Counted from the first letter of the stretch, positions 25,886 to 33,682 are shown. The stretch is DNA of 35,677 nucleotides from Chloroflexales bacterium ZM16-3 (GCA_004138175.2 RYFE02000051.1:1-35677), one strand, 5' to 3'. Notes: generated by a model from the letters alone, not told the origin. Program-made: numbers and translations.

Positions 25886-26691
25886 CAGCGCTGACCATCG
25901 AGCTTGATCAGCTCGCCTACGAGCTGGAGGAAGAGGGCGCGGGACTCGGAGACATCGGGGCCGCTGTAGTGAAAGATGTCCTGGCGCACTGCAACCGAGT
26001 CTCGCAGGGCTGCCCGGACTGGGATAACGGTGTCGAGGAGCAGATCACGATATTCATCGCGCAGGAGCTCATCGTACACGCGATCCGCGCCGCTGCGCGG
26101 CATATACTTATTGCGGAGTACGCTGACCTGAAGCTGTGGGTTGACCTTACGCACGCGCACCTGCGTTACGGAGTCCATTAGGGCCACGAGCGCACGGATA
26201 ACCAGATCCTCAGACTGCACTGGGGCCAGGCAGCGCGTGGCGGCGGCTAGAGCCATGCCCAAAATAGGGCTGCGCGCGGGCGGGAGGTCGAGCACGGCCA
26301 CATCGTAGGGGATCGGGTGATCTGGGGAGTCGAGTGCCTCCGACAAAAGAAAGATCCCGCCGAGGGTCGCGGCATTGAGCAGAGAAGGGAGGCTCGCCAT
26401 CTGCGGGTGAGCGGCGAGCACATGAACGCCACCGGTCGTAGGGATCGCACGGTCGGTAATACTCTCTGCGCGCAGCTGGCCGGCGATGGCCTCGTTAAAC
26501 ACCCCAAGGGCGCTGCGATCAGCAGGCATGGTTGTGACATCGATGCCGAGCCAGTGGGTCGCGCTGGCCTGGGCATCGAGATCGACCAGAAGAACATCGA
26601 GCCCCGCCTGCTGAAAGGCGGCGGCCAGATTCACAGAAAGGGCGGTCTTCCCGACCCCGCCTTTCTCAAGCGCCACAGCATAGGTGATCAT
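25885..26691 (-). CDS. parA: ParA-family partition ATPase, module 2
   Basis: This 268-residue Walker-type (deviant P-loop) ATPase has EKGGVGKTALSVNLAAAF near the N-terminus, LLVDLDAQASATHWLG (A' motif) at about 34-50 and VAVLDLPPARSP (Walker B) near 125. It would form ATP-dependent dimers on the nucleoid that pull ParB-bound plasmids apart. The frame can start at GTG 26697, but ATG 26691 fits the GGAG site better. It lacks an N-terminal HTH, so it is a short, Ib-like or chromosomal-like ParA; repression is then expected from ParB or the XRE protein. All motifs are intact, in contrast to parA1. It is probably the working partition ATPase here. Confidence 0.9.
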   Translation of the reverse strand: MITYAVALEKGGVGKTALSVNLAAAFQQAGLDVLLVDLDAQASATHWLGIDVTTMPADRSALGVFNEAIAGQLRAESITDRAIPTTGGVHVLAAHPQMASLPSLLNAATLGGIFLLSEALDSPDHPIPYDVAVLDLPPARSPILGMALAAATRCLAPVQSEDLVIRALVALMDSVTQVRVRKVNPQLQVSVLRNKYMPRSGADRVYDELLRDEYRDLLLDTVIPVRAALRDSVAVRQDIFHYSGPDVSESRALFLQLVGELIKLDGQR

Positions 26692-26904
26692 CAGCACATG
26701 CTCCGTTCCGGTGCGGGTAGCGTTCGTTGGCTGAGCATATCGCGTGCGAAGGGCAGGTCAGATCGCGGTTTAGCGCATCTGAATGCAGGAAAAGGGGGGG
26801 GTGCGCTGAGCGCACCCTGGTCGTATGGCGAATAGAGGTCGAGTCGCATTGTACGGCATCCTGATGCGCTATCGAGGGGGGGTGCGCTGAGCGCACCCTG
26901 ATGG
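26692..26904. promoter_or_regulatory. Structured leader upstream of parA2 with twin palindromes
   Basis: Two identical palindromes, GGGTGCGCTGAGCGCACCC, lie at 26799-26817 and 26880-26898, 81 bases apart, each preceded by a G-run on the plus strand. A further pair, TAGCGCATC (26771-26779) and GATGCGCTA (26863-26871), is inverted. There is no T-run after them, so terminators are unlikely. They are good candidates for ParB-binding or XRE operator sites. Confidence 0.7.
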
Positions 26905-27261
26905 TCACGATGAGCGGGATGAAGGCTGATCGAGCAGTCGCTCTAGCGCTGCCAGCATCGGCGGGAGCAGGTCGGGGTGCTGCTCCAGGGTTTGTGTGAG
27001 CAGTTGCACTGCTTGGTGCTGCGCGCTTCGCCGCTGCTCCTCAAGCAGGGCTGCGGGCGGGATGCCCAGCACATCGGCCGCGCGGGTCAGGGCCACCGCC
27101 GTCATGGCCCGCTCGCCAGACTCCCATTTGGCAACCGTCGAGCGATCCACCCCCAGTGCCTGTGCGAGATCTCCCTGGGTGAGCACGACGCGCAGTCGAG
27201 CTGCGCGGAGACGCTCACCAACTTGCGCATCAATGGTCGCCTCGCCAGTGCGCCCAGTCAT
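26905..27261 (-). CDS. XRE-family HTH regulator, module 2
   Basis: This 118-residue Cro/CI-type repressor has a clear helix-turn-helix at residues about 15-70 (LRVVLTQGDLAQALGVDRST, then VAKWESGERAMT). The rest is helical and may dimerise. Its ATG overlaps the antirepressor-like gene's stop (ATGA at 27258-27261), exactly as in module 1. One of the twin GGGTGCGCT palindromes starts seven bases past its stop codon. The likely targets are the three GTGGCGTTCCGCCAC-type operators at 28134-28243 or the twin palindromes; which one cannot be decided from sequence. Confidence 0.88.
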   Translation of the reverse strand: MTGRTGEATIDAQVGERLRAARLRVVLTQGDLAQALGVDRSTVAKWESGERAMTAVALTRAADVLGIPPAALLEEQRRSAQHQAVQLLTQTLEQHPDLLPPMLAALERLLDQPSSRSS

Positions 27262-28118
27262 ATCAGCTGCTCCTGGTGCGGTGGCAGAGCGTCCGGGTCA
27301 TCAGGGAGCAACGTTGCGGCCTGCTGATGCAGCCAAGCAAGTGCGCGGTCGTATTTGCTCGCTGGGAGCGCATCGTATCGTGGGATACCCATGTCGATCT
27401 TAAACTGAGCGAATAGCCGCTCGTAGGTGTTGATCGTCGTATTGGTGCGCTGCAGGTAGCGGATGGCAATCCGCTTGATGGACCGCTGGATATACTCCGC
27501 TTGGACCGCGCTAATTTTCACGATCTGTCGCAGATCCTCGACCACATCCTCAACTGTCTGTAGCCGGTCGTCGATCGAGCCAACCTGCTCGCGCGTCGCA
27601 TGCTGCTCGGCGAGGCTGGCAAGGAGCACATCCCGAAGGGTGCGGAGCTCACGTACAGTGGCGGCCAGCTGCTGATGGATCTCGGTGGGAATGAGGGCGG
27701 TGTCTGTGGTGGCCGGCGAGTTTAGCGGCAGAGTAGGGATAGCGGGGCCATAGAGCGCGTTCAAAACAACGACGAGCTCTTTTTGGTAGCGCACGAGCTT
27801 CGGGCGCACATCATCGCGCACCTGGCTTGGGGTGATTGTCGCGAGCCAGAAGGCGATGTGAGTATGCATGATGGCCAGCACCGAGCGGATGCGACCGCCG
27901 ATAGGGACTTTGACGACGCGGAGGCCCTGGGAGAGCACATCATGCTCGCGGAGGCGATCACTCTGCGGTTGGGTGGCAAGCCCGAGGGCATCGCAGACCA
28001 GGCGGATGGGGACTGCGACCCCCTCGCCTTCTAGCACCGCAGCAATGATCTCATCGCCATCAAGATCGACGCTCTCAATACGGACGGGGCGCTGCGGAAG
28101 CTCCGGCAGATCGGTCAT
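27258..28118 (-). CDS. Antirepressor-like protein (P22_AR_N type), module 2
   Basis: This 286-residue protein has an N-terminal P22_AR_N-like domain at about 15-120 (VPIRLVCDALGLATQPQSDR, then VLAIMHTHIAFWLATI and VRPKLVRYQKELVVVL). A coiled-coil segment follows (LRDVLLASLAEQHATREQVG at about 165-185). The C-terminus is similar to ORF6C (AIRYLQRTNTTINTYERLFA, then KIDMGIPRYDALP). ATG 28118 is chosen over upstream in-frame codons because GGAG lies six bases before it; the earlier frame start would read through operator O1. It leads the partition 2 operon. Function as an antirepressor or DNA-binding regulator is by family resemblance only. Confidence 0.75.
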   Translation of the reverse strand: MTDLPELPQRPVRIESVDLDGDEIIAAVLEGEGVAVPIRLVCDALGLATQPQSDRLREHDVLSQGLRVVKVPIGGRIRSVLAIMHTHIAFWLATITPSQVRDDVRPKLVRYQKELVVVLNALYGPAIPTLPLNSPATTDTALIPTEIHQQLAATVRELRTLRDVLLASLAEQHATREQVGSIDDRLQTVEDVVEDLRQIVKISAVQAEYIQRSIKRIAIRYLQRTNTTINTYERLFAQFKIDMGIPRYDALPASKYDRALAWLHQQAATLLPDDPDALPPHQEQLI

Positions 28119-28133
28119 ACAATCTCCATAACA

Positions 28134-28243
28134 TGTGGCGTAATGCCACAATAGCACAGGTGATCAGGTGCGTCAAGGGCGAAGGTGGCGTTCCGCCACC
28201 TTGGATACAGCAAGTGATCTATCGAACGTGACGTTCCGCCACA
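28134..28243. promoter_or_regulatory. Three operator palindromes of partition module 2
   Basis: O1 is TGTGGCGTAATGCCACA at 28134-28150. O2 is AAGGTGGCGTTCCGCCACCT at 28182-28201 (extending to 28202). O3 is an imperfect GTGACGTTCCGCCAC at about 28229-28243. O1 overlaps the -10 and start region and O2 abuts the -35. This is a textbook repressor layout. Confidence 0.82.
28148..28176 (-). promoter_or_regulatory. Sigma-70-type promoter of partition module 2
   Basis: On the minus strand TTGACG (28171-28176) and TATTGT (28148-28153) are 17 bases apart, the same -35 and spacer as in module 1. It drives the gene starting at 28118. Confidence 0.78.
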
Positions 28244-28283
28244 TTGATCGCACTGCGACATAGCATATGTTCTGGCATGAATC

Positions 28284-29591
28284 TCACCCGCGCCGCGTCT
28301 CCAGGTTGGCAAAGCGCGTCGTCGGCGCGTCAAAGCGCACCCCCACCACGCCCAGCGGCCCGTTCCGCTGCTTGGCCACGTGCAGATCCGCTACGCCATC
28401 GGGCGTCGCCTCGTTGGCATGTTCCTCCCGCGAGATGAAGATCACGATGTCCGCATCCTGCTCCAGGCTCCCGCTGTCGCGCAGGTCGCTCAGCTGCGGC
28501 ACCTTGCTCTGCCGCTTCTCTACTTCCCGCGAGAGCTGCGACAGCGCGAGGATTGGGCACTGGAGCTCCCGCGCCAGCAGCTTCAGCTGCCGCGAGATCC
28601 GCGAGACCTCGTCTACCCGGCTCGTCGTTCCCGTATCGCCGATCAGCAGCTGGAGGTAGTCCACGATCAGCAGCTCCAGCGGGCGCACCGTCGCTAGCCG
28701 CCGCGCCTTTGAGCGCACGTCCATCACCGTCAGCATCGCGCTGTCCTCGATCGCAATCGGGGCGGCGGCGATCACCCCGAGCGCATCCAGCATGGCCGGA
28801 TCGCCCCGTCGGGTCAAGCCCTCCACCCGCCGCGTGTCTACCCCTGTGTGGATCGCCAGCAGCCGCTGTAGTAGTTCGGCCCGCCCCATCTCCAACGACA
28901 CCACGCCCACGCTGCGCTGCTGGCGGACCCCCAGGTGGTAGGCGATGCTCATAGCCAGCCCGGACTTCCCCAGCCCTGGCCGTGCGGCCAGCAGGGCGAG
29001 TTGCCCCGGTCGCAGGCCACCGTTGAGCCGCCGGTCAAGGTCGAGCAGGCCGGTCGGCACTACTCGCTCGTCGCCATCGGCCTGGGCCGCGTCAAAGAAC
29101 TGCTGCACCACCGTGCTCAGCGGCACAAAGTCGGCCCCGCGCTGGCGCTGGCTCACCGCGAACAGTGTCTGCTCGGCCTGGTCGAGAGTGGTCTCCAGCG
29201 CCCCCCGCTCGTTATAGCCCAGCGCGCTGATGGTTCCGCCTGCCTCAATCAGGCGGCGCAGCGTCGCGGCGCGGCTGATTGCCTGTGCGTAATATTCCAC
29301 ATGCACGGCGGTGGGCACCTCGGCGACCAACTCACCCAGAACATGCAGCCCCCCCACGATCTCCAGCCGCTCCTGGCGGCGCAGCTCGCTGGCGACCGTG
29401 GCGAGGTCGGGGGGCACGCGCTGCGCCAGACAGGCCAGCATGGCGGTGTAGATCTGGGCATGTTTCTCCAAATAAAAGTCGGCAGGCTGGAGCTGGTCGC
29501 TGATCACGAGGATGGCGTCGCGCTCCAGCAGGATGGATCCCAGCACCGACCGCTCGGCGGTGAGGTCGTAGGGCACGCTGCGCTCGCTCAT
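28284..29591 (-). CDS. dnaB: DnaB-type replicative helicase
   Basis: This 435-residue hexameric 5'-3' helicase unwinds DNA at the replication fork. The N-terminal DnaB domain spans about 5-105 (ERSVLGSILLERDAI). The RecA-like C-terminal domain has Walker A ARPGLGKS at 203-210, VSLEMGRAEL at about 231-240, Walker B LLIVDYLQLL at 307-316, and RISRQLKLLARELQCPILAL followed by SQLSREVEKR. Length and motifs are those of a normal DnaB. Its ATG overlaps the stop of the initiator-like gene upstream (ATGA at 29588-29591), so the plasmid makes its own helicase with its loader or initiator. A plasmid copy of dnaB suggests partial independence from the host replisome. Confidence 0.95.
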   Translation of the reverse strand: MSERSVPYDLTAERSVLGSILLERDAILVISDQLQPADFYLEKHAQIYTAMLACLAQRVPPDLATVASELRRQERLEIVGGLHVLGELVAEVPTAVHVEYYAQAISRAATLRRLIEAGGTISALGYNERGALETTLDQAEQTLFAVSQRQRGADFVPLSTVVQQFFDAAQADGDERVVPTGLLDLDRRLNGGLRPGQLALLAARPGLGKSGLAMSIAYHLGVRQQRSVGVVSLEMGRAELLQRLLAIHTGVDTRRVEGLTRRGDPAMLDALGVIAAAPIAIEDSAMLTVMDVRSKARRLATVRPLELLIVDYLQLLIGDTGTTSRVDEVSRISRQLKLLARELQCPILALSQLSREVEKRQSKVPQLSDLRDSGSLEQDADIVIFISREEHANEATPDGVADLHVAKQRNGPLGVVGVRFDAPTTRFANLETRRG

Positions 29592-31192
29592 GCGGGGTGC
29601 TCCTGCTCCAGCCGCGCCAGGATCGCCCGCTGCTCGGCGGGGGTCGCCACGGCGCGGAAGCGGTAGATCCAGCGGTCGCGCTGTTCGTCGCTTAGGCCGG
29701 GGTGCTGATAGATTGGCAGGGCGCTAAGCGGTCGCTCAGGGACGACGGGCACCGGGATCGCATCCGGGAGCGCGAGGTCGTCCAGGTGATCGGCAGGGTG
29801 CTCCTGGGCCAGCCGCGCGAGGATGGCGCGCTGTTCGGCAGCGGTATGCACGGCGCGGAAGCGATAGATCCAACGGTCGCGCTGTTCGTCGGTGAGACTA
29901 GGGTGCTGGTAGATCGGCAGGGCGCTCAGCAACGGCTCCGGCTCCAGCGGCGTATCAGTGGCGGGCAGGTCGCGTAGGGCGGAGACGACCCAGGCGGGGA
30001 GATCACGCACATCGGCGCGGGCGCGGGCCTGGGCGATCACCTGCGTGACCTGCGCGACCGGGTGTTCGGCAAAACGCAGCGCGACGCTGCGCCGCACGCC
30101 GATGGCGAGCAGGAGCTGGGTGCTCTCGTTGGGAGCAAGAGCATCGGTCGGTGGCGGAACACGCCGTCCGGCTGTTCGGTGGCGAAGGGAGATCTCTCCA
30201 CCACCAGCAGAGGTGAGGGTCTGCTCACTGGTATCGGTGGTGGAATCTCTATCCTTCTGATTCATGATTCCATGTGATCCCGGCGCGTCGACCGCGAGAT
30301 GTGTTTCCAGGCTTTCTGATGCGGTAATCGGCCCCGCATCATGCGCGCCATGCCCGATCTGGTCCCCGAGTCCCCCCCCGAGTCCCCCCCCGAGTCCCTC
30401 CCCGAGTCCCTCCCCGGTCATGGGGCCGATCTGGCCCGGCGGCACAAAGAAGAGGCCGTGGCCGGGTTCGGCTGGGGGCGGGGGCGGGGGCGGGAAGGCG
30501 GTGCGCCGCCAGCCCGCCTCGGTGAGGGCGTCGGGCGCACGCTGGGAGGCGCTGGCGAGGATGGTGGCTTCGTCGGGTACGGGACGGGGCTGGCCGTGTA
30601 CCAGGAGGTGGAGACCGGCGAGGATGGGGTTGGCGACGGGCAGGCCCGCAAGGGCCAGGGTGTAGGCTCCGACCTCGCGCAGGCCGAGGAGCGGGGTGGT
30701 GAGGTACCGGCGGGCGATGGCCGGGTGGTCGGGGTGGGGGTCGAGCCGACCCATGCAGACATCAAGGAGGTTCTGGTCGAGGCGCAGGGTTGGGATGTGG
30801 CGTGGGCGACCGAGGCTAGGGGCATGGAGATCCCAGAGGCACGGGGTGCCACCGATGCTGCCCCAGGTGGGGGTATAGGTGGACTTGCCGCCAAGCCGTG
30901 GGGTGACGCTGACCCAGGGGGTTTTGGCGAGGTGGATGAGGGCGCGGGCGGCGGCACCGTCGCGGAGGGCGGGGTCGAAGACCTGGAGGTCGCCGGCGGA
31001 GAGGGGGACGGGCTGGCCGGTGGCGCGGAAGATGCGGGCGATGAGGGCGAAGGCGGCGATGGCGATGGGGGCCGAGCGCAGATCCTCGGCGAGGCGGCGG
31101 GGGATGAGGACATAGTAGGTGGGCGTGGGAGCGCCGGTTGCCAGCGGTGCAGGCGGCACCGGGGCGGGGCGGGGAGCTGTCCAGGGCTGCAT
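29588..31192 (-). CDS. Putative replication initiator or helicase loader
   Basis: This 534-residue protein is not assigned to a family but is likely a Rep or loader protein: it overlaps dnaB and lies beside the iterons. Residues about 25-180 look like a winged-helix region (VLIPRRLAEDLRSAPIAIAA, then ALRDGAAARALIHLAKTPW). The middle is low complexity: a Pro run followed by GEGLGEGLGGGLGGGLGD, encoded by a 12-bp tandem repeat at 30364-30411. The C-terminus contains a duplicated unit of about 66 residues (LSALPIYQHPSLTDEQRDRW and LSALPIYQHPGLSDEQRDRW), spanning roughly 29591-29950. ATG 31192 has AAGGA seven bases upstream; the longer open frame to 31297 lacks such a site and runs into the outward promoter. 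Initiator function is inference from position. Confidence 0.65.
   Translation of the reverse strand: MQPWTAPRPAPVPPAPLATGAPTPTYYVLIPRRLAEDLRSAPIAIAAFALIARIFRATGQPVPLSAGDLQVFDPALRDGAAARALIHLAKTPWVSVTPRLGGKSTYTPTWGSIGGTPCLWDLHAPSLGRPRHIPTLRLDQNLLDVCMGRLDPHPDHPAIARRYLTTPLLGLREVGAYTLALAGLPVANPILAGLHLLVHGQPRPVPDEATILASASQRAPDALTEAGWRRTAFPPPPPPPAEPGHGLFFVPPGQIGPMTGEGLGEGLGGGLGGGLGDQIGHGAHDAGPITASESLETHLAVDAPGSHGIMNQKDRDSTTDTSEQTLTSAGGGEISLRHRTAGRRVPPPTDALAPNESTQLLLAIGVRRSVALRFAEHPVAQVTQVIAQARARADVRDLPAWVVSALRDLPATDTPLEPEPLLSALPIYQHPSLTDEQRDRWIYRFRAVHTAAEQRAILARLAQEHPADHLDDLALPDAIPVPVVPERPLSALPIYQHPGLSDEQRDRWIYRFRAVATPAEQRAILARLEQEHPA
30364..30411. repeat. 12-bp tandem repeat within the initiator gene
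   Basis: Four consecutive copies of CCCCGAGTCCC(C/T) keep the reading frame and encode a Gly/Leu/Glu-rich linker. Copy number is likely to vary by slippage. Confidence 0.85.
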
Positions 31193-31251
31193 AGACGAAT
31201 CCTTCTTTGCCGAATAGCGGCAACACAAAAGCGATCCCTGTCGCTTTCTCG

Positions 31252-31280
31252 TTGACAAGGCGATCAGCGGTCGATATACT
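31252..31280 (+). promoter_or_regulatory. Consensus sigma-70 promoter facing the iterons
   Basis: TTGACA (31252-31257), a 17-base spacer and TATACT (31275-31280) form a near-perfect promoter on the plus strand. It points away from the minus-strand initiator gene and toward the iterons. No clear gene follows, so its product could be an antisense, priming or regulatory RNA. Confidence 0.75.
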
Positions 31281-31507
31281 AGAAGCGCATAGGCCACCTG
31301 CTATGGCGTCACCACCCTTCGGTGTGCTGGACGTTCCGGCAGTGGGCGGATTTTGAAGGGCTCTCGACGGCTTGGTGGCTTGGCGAGGGCCTTTCGCATG
31401 CCCACCGTTTGGTGCCTGGTGGCGCTACTCTCCTATAACAGCTATGAGGATACAGTTCGTGATCGTCGGGTCATTGCGGTGGCGATCAGATGTACTATCA
31501 TAGCATG

Positions 31508-31525
31508 CCGTTTTTGGGAAAACGG
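31508..31525. repeat. Hairpin upstream of the iterons
   Basis: CCGTTTT (31508-31514) and AAAACGG (31519-31525) form a 7-bp perfect stem with loop TGGG. It might end the rightward transcript or be a protein site. Confidence 0.5.
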
Positions 31526-31566
31526 AGTGCGATTTGGCTTCCTAATGCCGTAAAACCGTGATCGGC

Positions 31567-31754
31567 AGTTAAACTGCTCGCAAGTACCGGAGGTATGCGT
31601 GGCTGCCGCAGTTAAACTGCTCGCAAGTACCGGAGGTATGCGTGGCTGCCGCAGTTAAACTGCTCGCAAGTACCGGAGGTATGCGTGGTGTGCGGTAGCG
31701 CATGCCGCCTTTGTTCCCACGACTGAAGTTAAACTGCTCGCAAGTACCGGAGGT
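31567..31754 (+). repeat. Four iterons of the plasmid origin
   Basis: Four exact copies of a 28-bp core lie at 31567-31594, 31610-31637, 31653-31680 and 31727-31754. The core begins AGTTAAACTGCTCGCAAGTA and ends CCGGAGGT. The first three are spaced 43 bp apart and also share the segment GGCTGCC or its start; the fourth follows after 74 bp. Copies 1-3 begin with a 13-bp palindrome GCAGTTAAACTGC. Direct repeats next to a rep-like gene are expected to bind the initiator and set copy number. Confidence 0.88.
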
Positions 31755-31817
31755 GTTTGGATTTACAGGTTAAGCTTGCTAGACAAGGTATCAGAAGAGG
31801 CAATTCAGCTTGACAGT

Positions 31818-31879
31818 CTACCCGACAGCCCCACAGCCCTACATATGGCATTGTATTTGGCTGTAGAGCTGTCGGGTAG
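31818..31879. repeat. Nested inverted repeat (cruciform) beside the iterons
   Basis: CTACCCGACAGC (31818-31829) pairs exactly with GCTGTCGGGTAG (31868-31879). Inside it, ACAGCC pairs with GGCTGT. TTGACA and TGTCAA outside may extend the symmetry. It lies between the iterons and the 3' end of the HTH gene, so it may be an initiation structure or a terminator; no T-run is present. Confidence 0.75.
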
Positions 31880-31913
31880 TTGGGCAGATTGTCAATCAGG
31901 TTTGAACCTTGTC

Positions 31914-33662
31914 TTACGGCGAATCAACGGTGTCGGTCGTTGCTTCAGCCAGCCACGCCCGGATCCGGGCGGATAGCTGCGGTGATGGCTGGCGCCGGTC
32001 GCCTTCGATTTGCGAGAGGTAGGGCACGGAGATACTCAGGTGGCGGGCGAGTTGATCCTGCTTCCAGTGCCGTACCGCGCGCGCCCGGCGGATCGCCGCG
32101 CCGCTGATTGGCGTCTCCTCGGTTGGTGGCGGATCGGGGATTACTTCTGATGCCTGTAGGAGGATCTGGGTCGATGTCTGGTTCGTGATCTGCTCTTGGG
32201 GTGCTGGAGTGGTCAGCACCAGATCGATCCGGGAGGCCAGCCAGCGATCAACCCAGCCGCGCTGCCGGTCTTCGTCGGCTGGGCCGTAGCCGTCGGGCCA
32301 GCCGACATCAACAAAGATATCCGCCTCGCGAAGGCTGAGGAGCGCGCTGTCCAGGCGGTCGCGCGTGCGTCCTGCCCAATCCTTGGTGCGCGCCGCTACT
32401 TTAGGGAGCTCGCCGATATCGGTGAGGAGCGCGGCCACGCCGATGGTGATCTGGCTCCGCTGGTTGCTGCCTGCCCGCATCAGGATGTGCTGGCCGATCT
32501 TCTTCGCCAAGACTGCCACGCCGCGATTCTCGCGGTGGTCGAGCTCCAGCAATGCGCGGGCCATGCGGCCCACAAAGATGCGCCCTGAAGCGTTGAGCCA
32601 CCAATACGCCCACTGGCCTGCGCGCACACTCCAGGAGATATTGGCGGCTTGGCTCTCACCGCTCCGCTCGACGATCACAATGTCGAATAGCGTGTCGCCG
32701 CGCCATGAGGCGTGATCGAGCGGCTGATCTCCATCGCCGACTGGCCAGGCCTCAACGTCAAACGAGAGGTGGCGGAGGTGATCGATCTCTTCCGCGATCC
32801 GTTGGCGCATGTCGGCGCGATCACTTCCCCAGCGCTGGATGCCCTTGTAGCTCAGGATGGTGTCGGCGGTGATGCGGATCGGCTCTAGTAATGGGTACTG
32901 TGGCCCAGACCCACTCTCAGGCGCGCAGAGCTGCGCGAGTACGGCCAGGGCTACGTCGGCGGTGAATGGACTCAGCCGCTCAACAAGCGCCCACAGGGTG
33001 TCCCCAGTGGCAAGGCTGCCGCGCCCCGGCTGGACGTAGACGCTGATGATCCCGCCGTGAACCGAGGTGTGCTGGTAGAATGGCATGCCATCAGGGCGGA
33101 TTCCCCAGCCATCGATCAGCTCGCGCGCACGCTGGCCGCCCTTCCAGATGGCGCTGATAGTGGTAAAGACAGCAGGGTTGGTGGGAATGTTTCCCTGTCC
33201 GTCAGGGAAGGCGTTGAGCTCTGCAGTATTACGATCCTGAGCGCGGAGGAGCGGGTCAGGCTGTGCGACAAGAGCCTGGATCTGGGCCAGAAATGCCGCC
33301 CGTGTATCCGGGTCGTCGATCTCGTGGATCACGCCTGCCTGCATGTGCAGCCGGAGGTGCGCGATCTGTTCGTGGTGGATCGGACCATCCTGATCATAGA
33401 GCTCACTGAGCGCTGCACGACCTGGCAGCTCGCCGGGCCTGAGCCGCAGAAAAAACTCTAGCGACCAGCGCCCACCGTTGATGATGAGCCTACGGAATTC
33501 GCTATCCTCGGGCCGCTCAGGCTCCTGCTCAGGCGAGGGCGTATCTCCGGCGGGTAGTGGCGTCATCCGTGCTTTCTCATTGTCTGGGGCGGGCAGATGG
33601 CTGGTGGCGGGATTATAGCACGCTGGGTGTGCGGCGACCGCATAGGTAGTGGGGTCGTGCAT
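31914..33662 (-). CDS. Large protein with C-terminal XRE HTH, possible plasmid Rep protein
   Basis: This 582-residue protein is not recognised as a whole. The C-terminus (about 520-570) is a clear Cro/CI helix-turn-helix (RAVRHWKQDQLARHLSISVP, then YLSQIEGDRRQPSPQL). The main body (about 150-450) has mixed alpha/beta character with segments such as WGIRPDGMPFYQHTSVHGGI, ILSYKGIQRWGSDRADM and ISWSVRAGQWAYWWLNASGR, which recall large plasmid replication or regulatory proteins, but no catalytic motif can be named. ATG 33662 has AGGAG six bases upstream. It is downstream of the membrane-protein gene (20 bases away) and directly beside the origin repeats, so a role in origin binding is plausible. 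That role is inference. Confidence 0.6.
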   Translation of the reverse strand: MHDPTTYAVAAHPACYNPATSHLPAPDNEKARMTPLPAGDTPSPEQEPERPEDSEFRRLIINGGRWSLEFFLRLRPGELPGRAALSELYDQDGPIHHEQIAHLRLHMQAGVIHEIDDPDTRAAFLAQIQALVAQPDPLLRAQDRNTAELNAFPDGQGNIPTNPAVFTTISAIWKGGQRARELIDGWGIRPDGMPFYQHTSVHGGIISVYVQPGRGSLATGDTLWALVERLSPFTADVALAVLAQLCAPESGSGPQYPLLEPIRITADTILSYKGIQRWGSDRADMRQRIAEEIDHLRHLSFDVEAWPVGDGDQPLDHASWRGDTLFDIVIVERSGESQAANISWSVRAGQWAYWWLNASGRIFVGRMARALLELDHRENRGVAVLAKKIGQHILMRAGSNQRSQITIGVAALLTDIGELPKVAARTKDWAGRTRDRLDSALLSLREADIFVDVGWPDGYGPADEDRQRGWVDRWLASRIDLVLTTPAPQEQITNQTSTQILLQASEVIPDPPPTEETPISGAAIRRARAVRHWKQDQLARHLSISVPYLSQIEGDRRQPSPQLSARIRAWLAEATTDTVDSP

Positions 33663-33682
33663 GCAGAGCTCCTTCTCTGATA

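Larger units (their letters stand above)
31193..31913. other. Putative replication origin region
   Basis: About 720 bases without a convincing gene between the initiator-like gene and the HTH gene. It contains, left to right, a consensus promoter facing right (31252-31280), a CCGTTTT/AAAACGG hairpin (31508-31525), four iterons (31567-31754) and a large cruciform (31818-31879). The combination is typical of an iteron-type plasmid origin. No DnaA-box search was done exhaustively. Confidence 0.7.

Noticed and set aside
31353-31553. A 66-codon plus-strand frame behind the consensus promoter
   Set aside because: No ribosome site or domain is evident, so I prefer a non-coding transcript, though a small peptide is not excluded.
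31567-31754. Possible CRISPR array
   Set aside because: The repeats are separated by near-identical 15-bp spacers in copies 1-3 and no cas genes are present, so iterons fit better.
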